Positions 13,427-21,502 are shown, counted from the stretch's first letter. The stretch is 33,895 bases of DNA from Verrucomicrobiota bacterium (GCA_003218885.1 QHOV01000092.1:1-33895); one strand, 5' to 3'. The notes: generated by a model not told the origin, from the letters alone. Numbers and translations are program-made.

Positions 13427-14048
13427 GCAACTGAAATTTGCATTTCGTAGCACAGACATCTTGTCTGTGGGGCAGCCGGGCGTCTCGCCTGGCGAATTCG
13501 TAATCCAACCGGCAGGCAAGATGCCCGCCAGCCCCACAGCCGAGACGGCCGTGCTACTGCGCGTCGCGCGCGAACTGTTGCGCGCCAACGGCGCACCGCG
13601 GATCGCGGCGGAACTTCGAGTCGAGTGGAATTCACGCCTCAAAACAGCTGCTGGCCGCGCTGATTATCGCCAGAAACTCATTTCGCTAAACCCGCGGTTG
13701 TCGGAGCATCCGGCCGAAATCGATCGCACGCTGCGCCATGAACTGGCCCATCTTCTCGCTCAATTTCGTGCCGGTCGGCGCCGGATCCTCCCGCATGGCG
13801 AGGAGTGGCAAGAGGCGTGTCGCGATCTTGGAATCAAGGGAGAAAGGCGCTGTCATAATCTCCCGTTTCCGGTTAGGCGATACGTGGCGCGCTTCGTTTA
13901 TCGGTGCCCAAATTGCCGCGAGAAATTTCCGCGCGTCCGCCGCGTACGCCGTGCCGTCGCGTGCCTGGCCTGCTGCCGCGCGCATAATGGTGGAGAATTC
14001 GACGCGCGGTTCCGATTACGGCTGGTTTCTTCCAGCGGCGGTCTGTGA
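13413..14048 (+). CDS. SprT-like zinc metallopeptidase-domain protein
   Basis: This 211-residue protein has the SprT-like signature: RTLRHELAHLLAQ with the HExxH motif at 109-113, a downstream PHGEEWQ whose histidine (128) is the likely third zinc ligand, and a C-terminal zinc ribbon (YRCPNC at about 163-168; ACLACC near 183-188). SprT/Spartan-family proteins are implicated in proteolysis of DNA-protein crosslinks; bacterial members are largely uncharacterised. The ATG at 13413 overlaps the desulfurase gene by 14 bases. Residues about 12-48 are encoded by a 111-bp palindromic element, so the native N terminus may begin near RVARELLRANG. The tail after FRLRL may be non-native. Confidence 0.75.
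   Translation: MPLLRQLKFAFRSTDILSVGQPGVSPGEFVIQPAGKMPASPTAETAVLLRVARELLRANGAPRIAAELRVEWNSRLKTAAGRADYRQKLISLNPRLSEHPAEIDRTLRHELAHLLAQFRAGRRRILPHGEEWQEACRDLGIKGERRCHNLPFPVRRYVARFVYRCPNCREKFPRVRRVRRAVACLACCRAHNGGEFDARFRLRLVSSSGGL
13447..13557. repeat. 111-bp composite palindromic element inside the SprT-like gene
   Basis: Termini GTAGCAC (13447-13453) and GTGCTAC (13551-13557) are exact inverted repeats. Inside lie ACAGACATCTTGTCTGT, itself a hairpin, TGTGGGGC matched by GCCCCACA further on, and CCGGGCGTCTCGCCTGG. The length is divisible by three and the reading frame stays open, giving the peptide STDILSVGQPG...GKMPASPTAETAVL. This looks like a dispersed repeat that has become part of a coding sequence. 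Confidence 0.7.
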
Positions 14049-14058
14049 CGGCCGATCA

Positions 14059-14073
14059 GCGCTCATAGAGCGC
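14059..14073. terminator. small hairpin between convergent SprT-like and prfB genes
   Basis: GCGCTC (14059-14064) pairs with GAGCGC (14068-14073) over a three-base loop, in the 27-base gap between convergent stop codons. It has no T run. It could act as a weak terminator in both directions. Confidence 0.3.
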
Positions 14074-14075
14074 CG

Positions 14076-15213
14076 CTACAGTTCCTCTTTCTCCCCTTTT
14101 GTGTTTTTCTCCCCGCGCAGTTTCGCCTGGATGAACACATCAATATCGCCGTCCATCACCTCCTGCACATTGCTAGTTTCTGCCCCGGTGCGGTGGTCTT
14201 TCACCATTTGATACGGCTGAAAAACGTAGGAGCGAATCTGATTTCCCCAGGCGATCTCGCCTTTTTCTCCGTATTGGCGCTCCATCTCAGCGCGTTTCTT
14301 GTCTTCTTCGAGTTGGTAAAGCTTTGCTTTCAACATTTTCATCGCCAGCTCGCGATTGCGTCCCTGGCTGCGCTCGGCCTGACAGGCCACCACAATTCCG
14401 CTGGGCTTGTGCAGAATCCGCACGGCAGTTTCTACCTTATTGACGTTCTGCCCGCCTTTGCCGCCACTGCGAAAGGTGTCGATCTCCAGATCGGCCGGAT
14501 TGACTTCAATCGGGGCGGTATCGGCAATTTCGGGAACAACATCGACACTGGCGAATGACGTGTGCCGCCGTTTGTTTGCATCGAACGGCGAGATGCGCAC
14601 GAGGCGATGCACGCCGCGTTCGGTCTGCAAATGGCCATAGGCATACTCACCGGTCACAAGCAGGGTCACCGATTTGATACCGACTTCTTCCCCCTGTTGA
14701 ATGTCCACGGTCTGCGATTTGGAACCGCTGCGTTCGATCCAGCGCTGGTACATCCGCAATAACATGTCGGCCCAGTCGCACGACTCGGTGCCGCCTGCGC
14801 CGGAGTGAATCGTAAGAAATGCATTCGCACGATCGTTCTCGCCCGAAAAAAACTGGCGCAGCTCGAACTCGTCGAGCTTGTGAACCAGGCGGTCGTGTTC
14901 GATCGCGACTTCTTTCTCTGCGTGAGCGCGGCCCGTCGGGTCGCTTTCTTCCGCAGCCAGCTGGTGCAACGCGCTAAAATCCTCGATCTCGCGTTCCAAC
15001 TCTTGAAACGGATTGATCAAGGAGCGCAGTCGCGAAACCTCCTCGACATCCGCCTGGACGCGCTCTCGATTCGACCAGAAATCGGGCGCCGCCATGCGCC
15101 CTTCGATTGCGGCTAGATCTTTCTGGAGCTTTTCGACGTCAAAGAAACCTCCGCACCTCGCAGACGCGCGATTTCAGATCCTCAGCATCTGGGATGGAGA
15201 TTTCCGTTAGCAT
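14076..15213 (-). CDS. prfB: peptide chain release factor 2, expressed by programmed +1 frameshift
   Basis: RF2 terminates translation at UGA and UAA. The gene starts at ATG 15213 and reads 24 codons ([14 protein letters not shown] to VRRFL) to an in-frame TGA at 15141-15139. A +1 slip at CTT-TGA-C resumes at GAC (15140) with [22 protein letters not shown] and continues to TAG at 14076, about 378 residues. Full-length numbering places the codon-recognition tripeptide SPF at 208-210 and the hydrolysis motif GGQ at 253-255, close to E. coli RF2. The slip site has the usual elements: a Shine-Dalgarno-like GGAGG three bases before CTT, and TGA followed by C. This is the known autoregulation: low RF2 favours slippage. 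A caller ignoring the shift would start at 15095. Confidence 0.96.
15138..15153 (-). promoter_or_regulatory. prfB: prfB programmed +1 frameshift site
   Basis: On the coding strand the site reads CGGAGGTTTCTTTGAC: an internal Shine-Dalgarno-like GGAGG, a three-base spacer, slippery CTT, and the in-frame TGA with 3' C context. TGA is codon 25, the usual position. All the elements known to stimulate RF2 frameshifting are visible. Confidence 0.95.
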
Positions 15214-15295
15214 ATAACAAAATAATTCAACTTAGGGCGAATCGCAAAGGTGTAGAGGCCGCGGTCGCGTTTTTTGATGGGGCGAGCCACGCGTA

Positions 15296-15760
15296 CTACC
15301 TGCGCACGGAATCGCTCGGCTTCGGTTTGGCTCGCGCTGTCTCAAGGCGAAAAATTGTTTCGCCTTCCTTCATCAGATCAAGGCGATCGCGCGCAATCGT
15401 TTCCAGATAAGTTACGTCCGTCTTGAGCAAATTGACCTCGCGGGTCTGACGGGCGAGCAAACTTTGCTGTTCGCTCACCTGTTGTTGCAGGTTGTCGATT
15501 TCCGCCCGGCTCTGCATCAGTTTCTTATACGGCGGAACAAACAAGCTCACGATCACCAGCCAGATCGCTATGATGAGCAGAACGAGGAGAATCCGGTTCA
15601 AACGCCGCCAGACGCTGGCTTCGCGGCGCGCGCGAAAATCGCCGTAAGTGTGATCCACTTGGCGGATTGTAGTGCCGTACACAGCTTTGTCACCAAGTTC
15701 TTCTTCGATTTGCCTCCCAGAGATTCCCGTTGGCAATTTGACGTAGGCACGCATAATCAT
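15296..15760 (-). CDS. septum formation initiator family protein (FtsB/DivIC-like)
   Basis: A single-pass membrane protein of about 154 residues. A cytoplasmic N-terminal part of about 55 residues (RQIEEELGDKAVYG and onward) is followed by a strong transmembrane helix (ILLVLLIIAIWLVIVSLFV), then a periplasmic coiled coil with heptad leucines (AEIDNLQQQVSEQQSLLARQ), then YLETIARDRLDLMKEGETIF, the conserved C-terminal motif of FtsB/DivIC proteins. These bind FtsL and FtsQ in the divisome. The extended N-terminal domain is longer than in E. coli FtsB. Starts at 15760 or 15754 are most credible; the divergent gene begins at 15766, so promoters must overlap coding sequence. Confidence 0.78.
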   Translation of the reverse strand: MIMRAYVKLPTGISGRQIEEELGDKAVYGTTIRQVDHTYGDFRARREASVWRRLNRILLVLLIIAIWLVIVSLFVPPYKKLMQSRAEIDNLQQQVSEQQSLLARQTREVNLLKTDVTYLETIARDRLDLMKEGETIFRLETARAKPKPSDSVRR

Positions 15761-15765
15761 GAGCG

Positions 15766-16581
15766 ATGATTCGTTTGTCCAGAGTGAGCGTGCTTGCATT
15801 GGTGACGGGCGTTTTCGCAGTGACGGCCGCCACGGACACTGGGCGTCTTCCAGCGGATCAACTTGAAAAAGCAGTCAGAAGCGACTCGATCTGCATCCCG
15901 ACACCGGGCGAACTTTTCGCCGCGCTTGGAAAGGCGGGGAAAACGAACTGGTCGGGTCAGTATCGCGGACCCATACCGGTAACCTACCGCAACCGCGCGC
16001 AGATCGCCCTGAACCTAGGCGGTTTGATTGCCGATGGCTTTATCGCGGTCGAAGCAAAGGACAGTCAGCAGGTCAAAAACATCGGGTCAGACATCATCAA
16101 GCTCGCAAAGGCGCTCGGAGTTAGCGAGCACCTGCTCGGGCGCGGCAACAGCATCAACGAATTCGCCGAGAACAACGAATGGGCCACGCTCCAGGAAGAA
16201 CTGGAAGCGACGCAAAACGAGGTAAAATCCTCAATGCAATCGCATGCGGATCAGGACTTGGTAATCCTTGTGACTCTCGGCGGCTGGATTCGCGGCACCC
16301 AGGTGGTCACCGCAGCGATCATGCAGAACTATGATGAGCACAGCGCAAAAGTCCTGCGCCAGCCCGCCTTGGTTCACTTCATGAAGTCAAAACTTAATGA
16401 GATCTCACCCGAATTACGGCAGGAGCCCCTGGTCAAGGATGTGAGCGAACAACTCGGCGAGATTGAGAAACTCGTTTCTTTTCCGGCCGGCAAGGCGCCA
16501 AATGCTAATGAAGTGCGGAAAGTCAATGAAGCGGTCGGCAAGGTGATGGCGGAAATAGAGAGCAAAGAACTGCCCAAATGA
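15766..16581 (+). CDS. exported protein of unknown function, 271 residues
   Basis: A Sec-type signal peptide (MIRLSRVSVLALVTGVFAVT, cleavage near residue 22) is followed by a mostly helical domain: PTPGELFAALGKAGKTNWSG, then LGGLIADGFIAVEAKDSQQV, then LVILVTLGGWIRGTQVV. There are no catalytic motifs, no lipobox and only one cysteine in the mature part, and I recognise no named family. The stop overlaps the next start in an ATGA arrangement, so it is translationally coupled to another exported protein. The two may act together in the periplasm. Confidence 0.72.
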   Translation: MIRLSRVSVLALVTGVFAVTAATDTGRLPADQLEKAVRSDSICIPTPGELFAALGKAGKTNWSGQYRGPIPVTYRNRAQIALNLGGLIADGFIAVEAKDSQQVKNIGSDIIKLAKALGVSEHLLGRGNSINEFAENNEWATLQEELEATQNEVKSSMQSHADQDLVILVTLGGWIRGTQVVTAAIMQNYDEHSAKVLRQPALVHFMKSKLNEISPELRQEPLVKDVSEQLGEIEKLVSFPAGKAPNANEVRKVNEAVGKVMAEIESKELPK

Positions 16582-17012
16582 AACGCTGGCTCCCGATTCT
16601 TCTCTCGATCTTTGTGCTGGGGGCGAGCATTGCTGTGCGCGCGGAAACAGATGCCGAGGTACGCGCACGCAAAGAGGCGCTGGACGTTGCCGGAGCATTT
16701 TCAAACGATGGTTTCAAGATCCGAGACGGACATTGGTGCGGCGTCCTGAAGCCACATGACCACGCCCTGGTAGCGGTAAATCTTTACGCGGGAAACCAGT
16801 ATTGGTTCTCCGCTGCGGCGGCGGAACCGGCGAAAAAAATTGCCGTCAGCGTCTATGATGAGACCGGAAAACAAGTGACGACGGAAAGCTACAATAACGA
16901 GGAAAAAGCGGCGGCCGGGTTCTCACCGGCGAACAGCGGCCAGTACTTTGTTTCGGTCGATCTGGTCGAAGGCGAGGGAGGCAGTTTCTGTCTCGTCTAT
17001 TCGTACAAGTGA
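16578..17012 (+). CDS. exported protein of unknown function with PPC-like beta domain
   Basis: The 144-residue product has a signal peptide (MKRWLPILLSIFVLGASIAV, cleavage near AVRA-ET at 22) and a compact beta-rich domain: NLYAGNQYWFSAAAAEPAKK, then VSVYDETGKQVTTESYN, then SGQYFVSVDLVEGEGGSFCL. This strand order and the phrase pattern recall bacterial pre-peptidase C-terminal (PPC) domains, but the match is by eye. The two cysteines (WCGV, SFCLVY) might form a disulfide. The ATG overlaps the preceding stop by four bases (ATGA), so it belongs to the same operon as the upstream exported protein. Confidence 0.7.
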   Translation: MKRWLPILLSIFVLGASIAVRAETDAEVRARKEALDVAGAFSNDGFKIRDGHWCGVLKPHDHALVAVNLYAGNQYWFSAAAAEPAKKIAVSVYDETGKQVTTESYNNEEKAAAGFSPANSGQYFVSVDLVEGEGGSFCLVYSYK

Positions 17013-17039
17013 AACGCCAGTACTGTCATGAGGGTCACC

Positions 17040-17315
17040 ATGATTTCGCTCCAAGTTTTCTACGAAGGAAACGTTCAAGGCGTCGGATTTCGCTGGTCGG
17101 TGCGCGACGCCGCCAAAGGATTCGACGTGACCGGGTGGGTCCGTAACCTGCTGGATGGCCGCGTGGAACTTCAGGTTACGGGAGAGGAAAACGAAGTGCG
17201 CGCTTTCCTCGATCGCGTCGCGCAAGGCGAACTCCACTCGCTGATTCACAGGCAAACCGAAAACAAGTTGAACAAACCGGTCACTGCTCGCGGCTTTGAG
17301 ATTCGCCATGACTAA
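17040..17315 (+). CDS. acylphosphatase
   Basis: A 91-residue protein with the acylphosphatase signature GNVQGVGFRWSVRDAA, where Arg18 binds the phosphate, and GWVRNLLDGRVEL, where Asn36 positions the water. It hydrolyses acyl-phosphates such as 1,3-bisphosphoglycerate and carbamoyl-phosphate; the physiological role is unclear. GAGGGT lies six bases before the ATG at 17040, which favours this start over the ATG at 17028. The end overlaps the ABC ATPase start by eight bases. Confidence 0.9.
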   Translation: MISLQVFYEGNVQGVGFRWSVRDAAKGFDVTGWVRNLLDGRVELQVTGEENEVRAFLDRVAQGELHSLIHRQTENKLNKPVTARGFEIRHD

Positions 17316-18180
17316 TCCGGCGGTAGCCGTTCACGGACTAACCAAGATTTTTTCCGTTCCGTTTCATCCCAGTCGCGGGATTGTCGCGGTGAAGGATCTC
17401 AACCTTCGCATCGAACCGGGCGAGGTGTATGGGTTGCTCGGGCCGAATGGCTCCGGTAAAAGCACCACGCTGAAAATTATTCTCGGCCTGGTGTCTCCAA
17501 CGCGCGGACGCACGGAAATCTTCGGACGGGACAGTCGTCTCGTACAAAGCCGGGACGCGGTCGGCTTTCTGCCAGAGAATCCGTACTTCCAAAAGTTTCT
17601 TACTGGCAAGGAAACGCTGCGTTTTTTTGGGCGCCTTTGCGGACTGCAAGGCGCAAAACTGAGGAATCGCGTGAACGAATTGCTCGACCTCGTCGGGCTC
17701 GACAAGGCGCGCAACCGCCGGCTGGGGACTTATTCCAAAGGGATGTTGCAACGCATCGGGCTTGCGCAGGCATTGATTCATGACCCAAGGCTGGTAGTGC
17801 TGGACGAACCCACCGCCGGCGTCGATCCGGCAGGCTCCCGGGACATTCGCGATTTGATCTTCGACCTAAAGCGCCGCGGGATCACCGTGCTGCTTTCTTC
17901 GCATTTGCTCGCGCAAGCGCAGGAGATTTGCGACCGCGTTGGCATTCTCGCCGACGGCGTGCTGGTGCGCGAAGGGCATTTGCAGGAACTGATCGCGATC
18001 GAAAATCAAACTGAGTTTGTAATCGAGGATGCTTCTGAGGAACTCGTCCGGGAAATCGAATCGGTCGTTAACCGCTCAAGGGCGAAACTAATCGAGCGGC
18101 GCAAATCGACCACCACACTGGAGAGATTGTTCCTCGAGGCAACAGCCAAGAATGACGAAGGAGTGACCAAGCAGAAATGA
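17308..18180 (+). CDS. ABC transporter ATP-binding protein (ABC-2 export type)
   Basis: The product is 290 residues. Walker A is GPNGSGKST (45-53), the signature YSKGMLQR lies at 142-149 (a variant of LSGGQ seen in ABC-2 type ATPases such as CcmA/NosF-like exporters), Walker B is LVVLDEP (162-168) and the H-loop is LLSSHLL. The C-terminal 60 residues carry a typical regulatory extension. ATG 17308 overlaps the acylphosphatase stop. The stop overlaps the permease start as ATGA, so ATPase and permease are made together. The substrate cannot be inferred. Confidence 0.93.
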   Translation: MTNPAVAVHGLTKIFSVPFHPSRGIVAVKDLNLRIEPGEVYGLLGPNGSGKSTTLKIILGLVSPTRGRTEIFGRDSRLVQSRDAVGFLPENPYFQKFLTGKETLRFFGRLCGLQGAKLRNRVNELLDLVGLDKARNRRLGTYSKGMLQRIGLAQALIHDPRLVVLDEPTAGVDPAGSRDIRDLIFDLKRRGITVLLSSHLLAQAQEICDRVGILADGVLVREGHLQELIAIENQTEFVIEDASEELVREIESVVNRSRAKLIERRKSTTTLERLFLEATAKNDEGVTKQK

Positions 18181-19112
18181 CAGACGCCGAGCACGCTTCA
18201 ACGCTTCAACCCTTCAACGCTTCAACGTCCGCGAAGCGGTATCGACCCTTTTCTCTCTCTCGCATTTATGCGATTACGATCAACACAGTCACTGAGCTGA
18301 CACGCCTGAAAGTTTTTTACGTTCTGCTGATCTTCGCGCTTCTTTTGATCGGCAGCTCGATCTTCATGGCGCAATTTTCTTTTCAGCAGGAATTCCAGAT
18401 CCTGAAGGATGTTTCGCTCGGCGCGATCTCGCTTTTTACCTCGCTTCTGGCAATCGTTGCCACCGCGCGGCTGCTTCCACAGGACATCGAGGACCGCACG
18501 GTTTACACCATTCTCGCCAAGCCGGTGCCGCGCTTCGAATACGTGCTGGGAAAAATCTCGGGAGTCCTTTTGCTGCTGGCGATCAGCACTGTAGTCATGG
18601 GGGCGGCGTTTCTGCTCGTGCTGTACACGCGCGAGCAGGCCGTGATGTACGCGACGTTGAGGCAAATGTCCGGCGCGCCGCCTGACCAAGTCGCTGATGC
18701 TGTGCGTACCATTCGGTCTTCCGCGTTCAACATCGATATCTTTCCCGGAATTGTGATTATTTACCTGAAAGCCTGTCTGCTCGCGGCGCTTACTCTGTTT
18801 GTTTCCACCTTCGCCACGTCGAACATTTTCACCATCGTGGTCATGGCTTTCATTTATTTCATCGGACATTTGCAAGCCACCGCCCGTGACTATTGGCTGC
18901 AGGAACATAGCAGCGGACTGGTTACTCGCGTTTTTCTCGCGGTGGTGGCGCTGTTCTTTCCGGATTTGCAGGCCTTCAATTTGGTGGATGATATCGTCGC
19001 GGGCACCGCGATTTCACTCGCGGTTTTTGCCAAGACCGCCGTGCTCGGCGTTTTCTACACTGTGATCTACACGCTGTTGGCAGCATTCGTCTTTTACGGA
19101 AAAGAATTATGA
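18177..19112 (+). CDS. ABC-2 type transporter permease
   Basis: A 311-residue polytopic membrane protein with about six hydrophobic segments: FYVLLIFALLLIGSSIFMAQ, a segment after SLGAISLFTSLLAIV, the GVLLLLAISTVVMGAAFLLV helix, and three later ones. The motif ATARLLPQDIEDRTVYTILA resembles the intracellular coupling region of ABC-2/NatB-like permeases. The first 20 residues (STLQPFNASTS region) are encoded by an 8-bp tandem repeat and are unlikely to be conserved. It is translationally coupled to the ATPase and to the next gene, each by an ATGA overlap. Confidence 0.85.
   Translation: MTDAEHASTLQPFNASTSAKRYRPFSLSRIYAITINTVTELTRLKVFYVLLIFALLLIGSSIFMAQFSFQQEFQILKDVSLGAISLFTSLLAIVATARLLPQDIEDRTVYTILAKPVPRFEYVLGKISGVLLLLAISTVVMGAAFLLVLYTREQAVMYATLRQMSGAPPDQVADAVRTIRSSAFNIDIFPGIVIIYLKACLLAALTLFVSTFATSNIFTIVVMAFIYFIGHLQATARDYWLQEHSSGLVTRVFLAVVALFFPDLQAFNLVDDIVAGTAISLAVFAKTAVLGVFYTVIYTLLAAFVFYGKEL
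18196..18227 (+). repeat. 8-bp tandem repeat (CTTCAACG)4 at the permease N terminus
   Basis: Four units in register: CTTCAACG, CTTCAACC, CTTCAACG, CTTCAACG. The array begins 16 bases after the ATPase stop and is translated within the first 20 permease codons. Its unit is close to the GTTGAAGA-type units near ispD, read on the other strand. Confidence 0.8.
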
Positions 19113-19882
19113 TGCGGACCGTAGCCGTGCTGGGAGTATTGATCGCGGTCGGCACGCTCAAATTGCCAATTGAACGCAACCTGGCGGCGCTTCATCGACA
19201 GGAACATTTCCGCGGCGTCGAATTCAATCTCGATCTTCGCGAAAAAATCGGACAACTCGGATTCATCGCGGCCTTGAGCGGGTTTCGAGCGATCGTGGCG
19301 GACGCACTTTTTATCCAAGCGTTTGCGGCATGGGAAAACACGGAATGGGGTCGGATGTTGTTGTTGTTCCGGCACATCACAACGCTCCAACCACGGGTGC
19401 TGCTGTTTTGGGATACGGCGGCCTGGCATATGGCATGGAACGCGAGCGTGGCCGCGATGAATGATCAAACCCAGCCGCGCCTTGCGCTGCGAGTCAAAGC
19501 GCAGCGAGAATATTTTGCGCTGGGCAAAGATTTCCTCGAACGCGGGATAAAAAACAATCCCGATCGCCCTGACCTCTATGAAGCGCTGGCCCGGTTATAC
19601 AAGGAGAAATACAAAGACCACGAGCGCGCATCAGAATATTACGCCAAGGCAGCAGCCTTGCCCGGGGCGCCGACGTTCGACAGGCGTTTCTCGGCCTATG
19701 AGCTTTCCTACTGCGAGGGACGCGAGCGCGAAGCGTATGAGCGCCTTCGCCGCCTTTATGACGAAGGCCCGAAGGAGCGGCTGCCTACCTTGATCAAGCG
19801 GCTGAAGTTCCTCGAAGACAAACTCGGAATGCCGCAAGAACAACGAATTCCCGTAAACCAAGACAAATCGCCAAATAGCTAA
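19109..19882 (+). CDS. membrane-anchored TPR-like protein
   Basis: The 257-residue protein starts with one N-terminal hydrophobic helix (MMRTVAVLGVLIAVGTLKL), a signal anchor. The rest is helical, with a TPR-like repeat at PDLYEALARLYKEKYKDHE followed by RASEYYAKAAALPGA, and a second pair around FSAYELSYCEGREREAYERL. It starts within the permease stop (ATGA), completing an acylphosphatase-ATPase-permease-TPR operon. It probably works with the exporter, as a scaffold or substrate-handling factor; that is inferred from coupling only. Confidence 0.72.
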   Translation: MMRTVAVLGVLIAVGTLKLPIERNLAALHRQEHFRGVEFNLDLREKIGQLGFIAALSGFRAIVADALFIQAFAAWENTEWGRMLLLFRHITTLQPRVLLFWDTAAWHMAWNASVAAMNDQTQPRLALRVKAQREYFALGKDFLERGIKNNPDRPDLYEALARLYKEKYKDHERASEYYAKAAALPGAPTFDRRFSAYELSYCEGREREAYERLRRLYDEGPKERLPTLIKRLKFLEDKLGMPQEQRIPVNQDKSPNS

Positions 19883-19966
19883 ATCGTTGAATTGTTTATT
19901 CATCGAGGCGACCAAGCGCTTTCATTGTAACGTTGTAGCTCTTTAAGGGTTTAACCTGTGTCGTAA

Positions 19967-20692
19967 ATGCGTTTTGCAATTTTCAGTGACATCCACGCTA
20001 ACCTCGAAGCGCTCGAGGCAGTACTGGCGGACGCGCGCGAACGCAGGTGCACGCACTTTGTGTGCCTGGGCGACGTGGTCGGTTATAATGCCAATCCGCG
20101 CGAATGCATAGAACGCGTACGCGAACTGAATTGCCCCGTGGTAAAGGGCAATCACGACGAGGAGGCAACCCTTTCCGCGTCCTCGGAGCGTTTCAATGAA
20201 TTAGCTGAGCGCGCCATCCAGTGGAACCGGGACAATTTGACGGATCAGGACAAGGAATGGTTGCGCAGTTTGCCGCTACAGAAGCGAGTACACGATTTTA
20301 CGATCGTGCACGCCACGCTCGATACGCCCGGTCAATGGGGCTACGTTTTTAACAACCTCGACGCGGTCGCAAGTTTCACCTATCAGCGCACGGCCGTCTG
20401 TTTTTTCGGCCACACCCATGTGCCCATGGTTTTTATTCGGGGCCAGAGCGGCGTACGGCAGGAAAGGAAAGAACATATTCGCATCGAGCTTGGCGGGAAG
20501 TATTTCATCAACGCAGGCAGCGTGGGTCAACCACGCGACGGTAACTGGCGTGCGGCGTACTGCATTTACGATATTGAAAACAACCTGGTCGAACTGTTGC
20601 GGGTGAAATATGATCTGGCGACCGCGCAAAAGAAGATTGTTAAAGCCGGTCTGCCGCGGCCGCTCGCCGAGCGGCTTGCAATTGGACGCTGA
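19967..20692 (+). CDS. metallophosphoesterase (YfcE/MJ0936-like)
   Basis: A 241-residue protein with every metal-ligand motif of calcineurin-like phosphoesterases: FSDIHAN (Asp8, His10), CLGDVVGYNANP, KGNHDEE, the IVHAT histidine and FFGHTHVP. The size and the GDVVGYNANPRECIE pattern suggest a small phosphodiesterase or protein-phosphatase-like member; the substrate is uncertain. It follows the TPR gene by 84 bases and ends convergent with ispD. Confidence 0.9.
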   Translation: MRFAIFSDIHANLEALEAVLADARERRCTHFVCLGDVVGYNANPRECIERVRELNCPVVKGNHDEEATLSASSERFNELAERAIQWNRDNLTDQDKEWLRSLPLQKRVHDFTIVHATLDTPGQWGYVFNNLDAVASFTYQRTAVCFFGHTHVPMVFIRGQSGVRQERKEHIRIELGGKYFINAGSVGQPRDGNWRAAYCIYDIENNLVELLRVKYDLATAQKKIVKAGLPRPLAERLAIGR

Positions 20693-20707
20693 CGCTAATG
20701 GTCAGCG
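20687..20707. terminator. hairpin between convergent metallophosphoesterase and ispD genes
   Basis: CGCTGAC (20687-20693) pairs with GTCAGCG (20701-20707) over a seven-base loop. The left arm includes the TGA stop of the plus-strand gene. It has no T run, so it may be a weak or factor-assisted terminator. Confidence 0.4.
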
Positions 20708-20717
20708 CCGGACAAGG

Positions 20718-21410
20718 TCAATTCGCGACAGGTTTCCTCCGTTGCGTAAGAACAAAGTCCGCCAGCGGCAGGTCGCGCGGATAAGTAATCTTGAAATTGA
20801 AGTCGTCGTTGAGAACAAGGACCACCTTGCCAACGATTAACTCCACCGCTGAAACCTCGTCGGTTACGGAAATACCTTGGGCGTAGACAGCGCGATACGC
20901 CTCCTCGATCAATTGCCGCGCGAAAATCTGCGGCGTTTGCATCGCGTACACTTGATGTCGATCCACCGGCTCGGTGACCAGCAGATCGGCATCTGCGCGT
21001 TTTAATGTGTCATTGATCGGCTCAGCCAAAGCGGCCGCACCGTGGATGCGGCACTGTTCGAAGACGCGATCGATCTGCTGCGGAGTAACCAGCGGCCGCG
21101 CGGCATCGTGCACCGCGACGTATCGTATAACGGATTCCAGATGATCCAGACCAGCGCGCACGGAATCCTGCCGGCGCTTTCCGCCTGGAATAATCGACTT
21201 AACCTTTTTGAAATTTTCATCGCGAACGATCGTTTTGATTTCTTCGTGTCGATCTTCCCGGGCGACGACGATGATTGCGTCTACGGAGCTGGCACGCTCA
21301 AATGCGCGGATCGTGTGCGCGATCAAAGGTTCGCCGGCAATCGCCGCAAACAATTTATCGAAACCCATGCGGCGGCTGTCACCGGCCGCGACAATGATGG
21401 CGTTTAGCAT
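20718..21410 (-). CDS. ispD: 2-C-methyl-D-erythritol 4-phosphate cytidylyltransferase
   Basis: IspD transfers CMP to methylerythritol phosphate in the MEP isoprenoid pathway. The 230-residue product has the CTP-binding loop IIVAAGDSRRMGFDK at 5-19, GGKRRQDSVRAGL, and VHDAARPLVTP, all diagnostic. PVDRHQVYAMQTPQIF and VTDEVSAVE complete the active site. The start codon is directly preceded by 8-bp repeat units, so there is no evident Shine-Dalgarno sequence. The upstream YqeY-like gene is on the same strand. Confidence 0.93.
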   Translation of the reverse strand: MLNAIIVAAGDSRRMGFDKLFAAIAGEPLIAHTIRAFERASSVDAIIVVAREDRHEEIKTIVRDENFKKVKSIIPGGKRRQDSVRAGLDHLESVIRYVAVHDAARPLVTPQQIDRVFEQCRIHGAAALAEPINDTLKRADADLLVTEPVDRHQVYAMQTPQIFARQLIEEAYRAVYAQGISVTDEVSAVELIVGKVVLVLNDDFNFKITYPRDLPLADFVLTQRRKPVAN

Positions 21411-21411
21411 G

Positions 21412-21502
21412 GTTGAGAAGTTGAAGAGTTGAGAAAGTGAATGGAATTCGATTGTTGGCAGGCGGATGCACTCAACCTCTCAACTCCTCAACCGCTCAAC
21501 TG
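21412..21502. repeat. two opposed 8-bp tandem arrays forming an imperfect inverted repeat
   Basis: The left array is GTTGAGAA, GTTGAAGA, GTTGAGAA (21412-21435). The right array is CTCAACCT, CTCAACTC, CTCAACCG, CTCAACTG (21471-21502). The two are near reverse complements and could fold into a stem of about 22 bp with a few mismatches. The array fills the gap between the YqeY-like stop (21488) and the ispD start (21410), and reaches both genes. Confidence 0.8.
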
